Assembly: GCA_036841525.1 (NCBI GenBank)
Contig: DAITVZ010000045.1
Location: forward strand, 1 to 43,288
Origin: JAAYEA01 sp012689325
GTDB lineage: Bacteria; Chloroflexota; Anaerolineae; JAAYEA01
Direction of reading: 5' to 3'
DNA length: 43,288 nucleotides
How positions within the stretch are numbered: position 1 is the first letter of the stretch; the number at the start of each line of letters is the position of its first letter. Below, piece after piece: positions 41,820 through 43,288 of the stretch. The notes beneath the pieces were generated by a model. It did no database searches and had not been told where the DNA came from. It was given only the letters and a program-made list of their open reading frames with translations. The translations under genes and the position numbers were made by a program.

Positions 41820-41871
41820 GCAAATCCCCTCAGGGATTTGCAAGCTTTAGCCAGGGACATCCGGTCCCTGG
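41820..41871 (+). other. two tandem RNA hairpins between the FG-GAP gene and a small gene
   Basis: Stem 1: GCAAATCCC-CTCA-GGGATTTGC (41820-41841), 9 perfect pairs and a 4-base loop. Stem 2: CCAGGGAC-ATCCG-GTCCCTGG (41851-41871), 8 pairs. They lie after the FG-GAP stop and before the next promoter. Transcription stop or RNA stabiliser; neither has a T-run. Confidence 0.65.
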
Positions 41872-41897
41872 CGACGCTGAATCGTCCCGCCCAACCA

Positions 41898-41927
41898 TTG
41901 ACAACGCCCCCTCTCCCGCGCTATACT
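41898..41927 (+). promoter_or_regulatory. strong promoter of the small Cys-containing protein gene
   Basis: TTGACA (41898-41903), 18-base spacer, TATACT (41922-41927), preceded by GC. Confidence 0.75.
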
Positions 41928-41980
41928 AGAGATGCGGAACATGCGTGGATCGTCCCTGGAAGTGAGCAAAGGAGCGGTGG

Positions 41981-42241
41981 ATGGGACACTCGCTGACCGG
42001 ATTCTGCCCCGGGTGTGACGCCCCTTTCTGCCGGCGCTATTACGAGCTCGCCGGCATGGTGCAGCGCCTGCGCGAGCTGGGCGACGCCACGCGCTGGGAT
42101 CGCGGCGACCTGGACATCGGCAGCCTGGTGGCGGCGCTGGCGCGGCTGGAGCGCCCGCCGGACCGGGCCCCCAGCCTCTTGGAGATGCTGGGGCGCGTCA
42201 TCCCCTGGATCGCCCCCGGACTGCGCCCCTTTAGCAGGTGA
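41981..42241 (+). CDS. small protein with CxxC-x4-C motif, unknown function
   Basis: 86 residues from ATG 41981 with AAGGAG 7 bases before it and a strong promoter. The N-terminus reads GFCPGCDAPFCRRYYELAGM: Cys9, Cys12 and Cys17 could bind zinc or form a disulfide, with too few ligands for a full finger in the monomer. The rest is helical with a charged segment (QRLRELGDATRWDRGDLDIG) and ends in a hydrophobic stretch (MLGRVIPWIAPGLRPFSR). I do not recognise the family. It precedes the phosphorylase gene by 78 bases, which has its own promoter. Confidence 0.7.
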   Translation: MGHSLTGFCPGCDAPFCRRYYELAGMVQRLRELGDATRWDRGDLDIGSLVAALARLERPPDRAPSLLEMLGRVIPWIAPGLRPFSR

Positions 42242-42249
42242 TCACGGCC

Positions 42250-42278
42250 TTGACCTCCTGCCCATTCCGTGCTAAAGT
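42250..42278 (+). promoter_or_regulatory. promoter of the alpha-glucan phosphorylase gene
   Basis: TTGACC (42250-42255), 17-base spacer, TAAAGT (42273-42278), preceded by GC. Confidence 0.6.
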
Positions 42279-42319
42279 GACCCCATTCGGGGAACACGAC
42301 TGGGAAAGGACACGATGTC

Positions 42320-43288
42320 ATGGTCAAGCCCGTTCACCAATTTCACGTGCTGCCCTCGCTGCCCCCCAAGTTGCAGCGCCTCCAAGAGCTCGCCTATAAC
42401 ATCTGGTGGAGCTGGAACCTCGACGCCGTCGAGCTCTTCCGCCGCCTGGACCGCGAGCTGTGGGAGACCAGCGGCCACAACCCCGTGCTCATGCTCGGCG
42501 CCGTCTCGCAGGACAAGCTGCAAGAGGCCGCCCAAGACGAGGGCTATATCGCCCACCTGGAGCGCGTCGGGCGCAGCTTTGATGGCTACCTGAGCCAGTC
42601 CTTCTGGTTCCAGCGCAACCATCCCGATTCCGGGGTCGGGCGCATCGCCTACTTTTCCTCCGAATACGGGCTCACCGAGTGCCTGCCCATCTATAGCGGC
42701 GGCCTGGGCGTCCTCTCCGGCGACCACCTCAAGACCTCCAGCGACCTGGGGCTGCCCCTGGCGGCCGTCGGGCTGCTCTATCAGGTCGGCTATGCCGTGC
42801 AATACCTGAACGCCGATGGCTGGCAGCAGGAATCCTATCCCCGCAACGATTTCTACAACATGCCCATCTGGCTGCAACGCCGCGAGGACAATACCCCGCT
42901 CATGGTCGAGGTGGCCTATCCGGGGCGCGTCGTGCGGGCGCAGATCTGGCGCGTGCAGGTGGGGCGCGTGCCCCTCTACCTGCTGGACACCAACGTGCCG
43001 CAGAACAGCGCCGACGACCGCTGGATCACCGGCCAGCTCTATGGCGGCGATACCGAGATGCGCATCCGCCAGGAGATCATGCTGGGCATCGGCGGCATGC
43101 GGGCGCTGCACGCCCTCAAGATCGAGCCCACCGTCTGCCACATGAACGAGGGTCATTCCGCCTTTTTGGGGCTGGAGCGCATCCGCGACGTCATGGCCGC
43201 CACCAGCGTGCCCTTTGCCGTGGCGCGGGAGGTCACCGCCGCGGGCAACGTCTTTACCACCCATACGCCCGTGCCGGCGGGGATCGAC
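42320..43288 (+). CDS. glgP: alpha-glucan (glycogen/maltodextrin) phosphorylase, GT35, 5' part
   Basis: 323 codons are in the window and the frame is open at the right edge. The N-terminus has the DUF3417 region of the short bacterial phosphorylases (LQRLQELAYNIWWSWNLDAV). Next come GRIAYFSSEYGLTECLPIYS and GGLGVLSGDHLKTSSDLGLP, the standard glycosyltransferase 35 N-terminal motifs, then VCHMNEGHSAFLGLERI and VFTTHTPVPAGID. The enzyme releases glucose-1-phosphate from glycogen or maltodextrin with pyridoxal phosphate; the PLP lysine lies beyond the window. Start ATG 42320 with AAAGGA 9 bases before it; an overlapping ATG at 42315 is in another frame and rejected. Confidence 0.93.
   Translation, partial: MVKPVHQFHVLPSLPPKLQRLQELAYNIWWSWNLDAVELFRRLDRELWETSGHNPVLMLGAVSQDKLQEAAQDEGYIAHLERVGRSFDGYLSQSFWFQRNHPDSGVGRIAYFSSEYGLTECLPIYSGGLGVLSGDHLKTSSDLGLPLAAVGLLYQVGYAVQYLNADGWQQESYPRNDFYNMPIWLQRREDNTPLMVEVAYPGRVVRAQIWRVQVGRVPLYLLDTNVPQNSADDRWITGQLYGGDTEMRIRQEIMLGIGGMRALHALKIEPTVCHMNEGHSAFLGLERIRDVMAATSVPFAVAREVTAAGNVFTTHTPVPAGID

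Noticed and set aside
41691..41996. 101-codon frame between the FG-GAP and small-protein genes
   Set aside because: It runs through two perfect hairpins and a consensus promoter; no SD of its own.

Overview
The window is about 43 kb of GC-rich bacterial chromosome. It has tightly packed genes on both strands, Shine-Dalgarno (SD) starts, and sigma70-type promoters of the form TTGNCN-N16-18-TANNNT. A Chloroflexota origin (Anaerolineae or a relative) is the best inference. The reasons are Thr/Pro-rich stalks of the TATPT type followed or preceded by a YLPIL/WLPLV motif, PA14 and FG-GAP surface proteins, a bactofilin, a soluble two-cluster ferredoxin, and small carbohydrate-handling operons. No rRNA, tRNA, CRISPR array, transposase or phage gene was found, so this looks like ordinary chromosome with accessory patches.

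Layout: 1-158 is the start of a molbindin-like Mop gene (minus, cut by the window edge). 416-1459 is a Gfo/Idh/MocA oxidoreductase. 1465-2291 is a MntA/HepT toxin-antitoxin operon, followed by a photolyase and a GH32 beta-fructosidase (2359-5284). 5365-7358 holds membrane and lipoprotein genes of unknown function. 7443-8753 is glutamate dehydrogenase. 8870-12300 is a three-gene unit: a VTC-type polyphosphate polymerase domain protein, a DUF4956 membrane protein and a Cthe_2159-type beta-helix carbohydrate-binding lipoprotein. 12454-15492 holds an MFS carrier facing an RraA-like plus GH105 operon (pectin-type sugar breakdown). 15668-16522 is an unknown lipoprotein, and 16737-20191 an ABC-2 exporter (one ATPase, two paralogous permeases).

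From 20264 to 30323 everything lies on the minus strand: aldo/keto reductase, a LiaF/LiaI-like membrane protein, an anchored beta-propeller, a sialidase, a URO-D-family protein, two MFS carriers, a GT87-like mannosyltransferase, a stand-alone glycogen-binding domain protein and a ferredoxin. A bactofilin gene diverges from the ferredoxin gene. 31034-34973 is a housekeeping run (site-2 protease with CBS domains, obg, nadD, sugar isomerase). 35065-37269 is a four-PA14 surface protein, followed by aspS. 39382-41694 is an FG-GAP/DNRLRE surface protein. A small CxxC protein and the start of alpha-glucan phosphorylase (cut at 43288) end the window.

Themes: scavenging of plant and animal glycans (GH32, GH105, sialidase, RraA, Gfo/Idh, sugar isomerase, several MFS carriers), glycogen turnover (phosphorylase, glycogen-binding domain), and surface display (PA14, FG-GAP, propeller, beta-helix lipoprotein). 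Items most worth a second look are the polyphosphate/beta-helix cluster, the operator-like inverted repeat on the mntA-hepT promoter, the MFS gene whose 54-codon upstream reading frame has no standard start codon, the GC step before most -10 boxes, and the shared stalk/LPL motif. I see no convincing wholly new multi-gene defence or biosynthetic system. No intergenic stretch reaches 300 bases once the genes below are placed.
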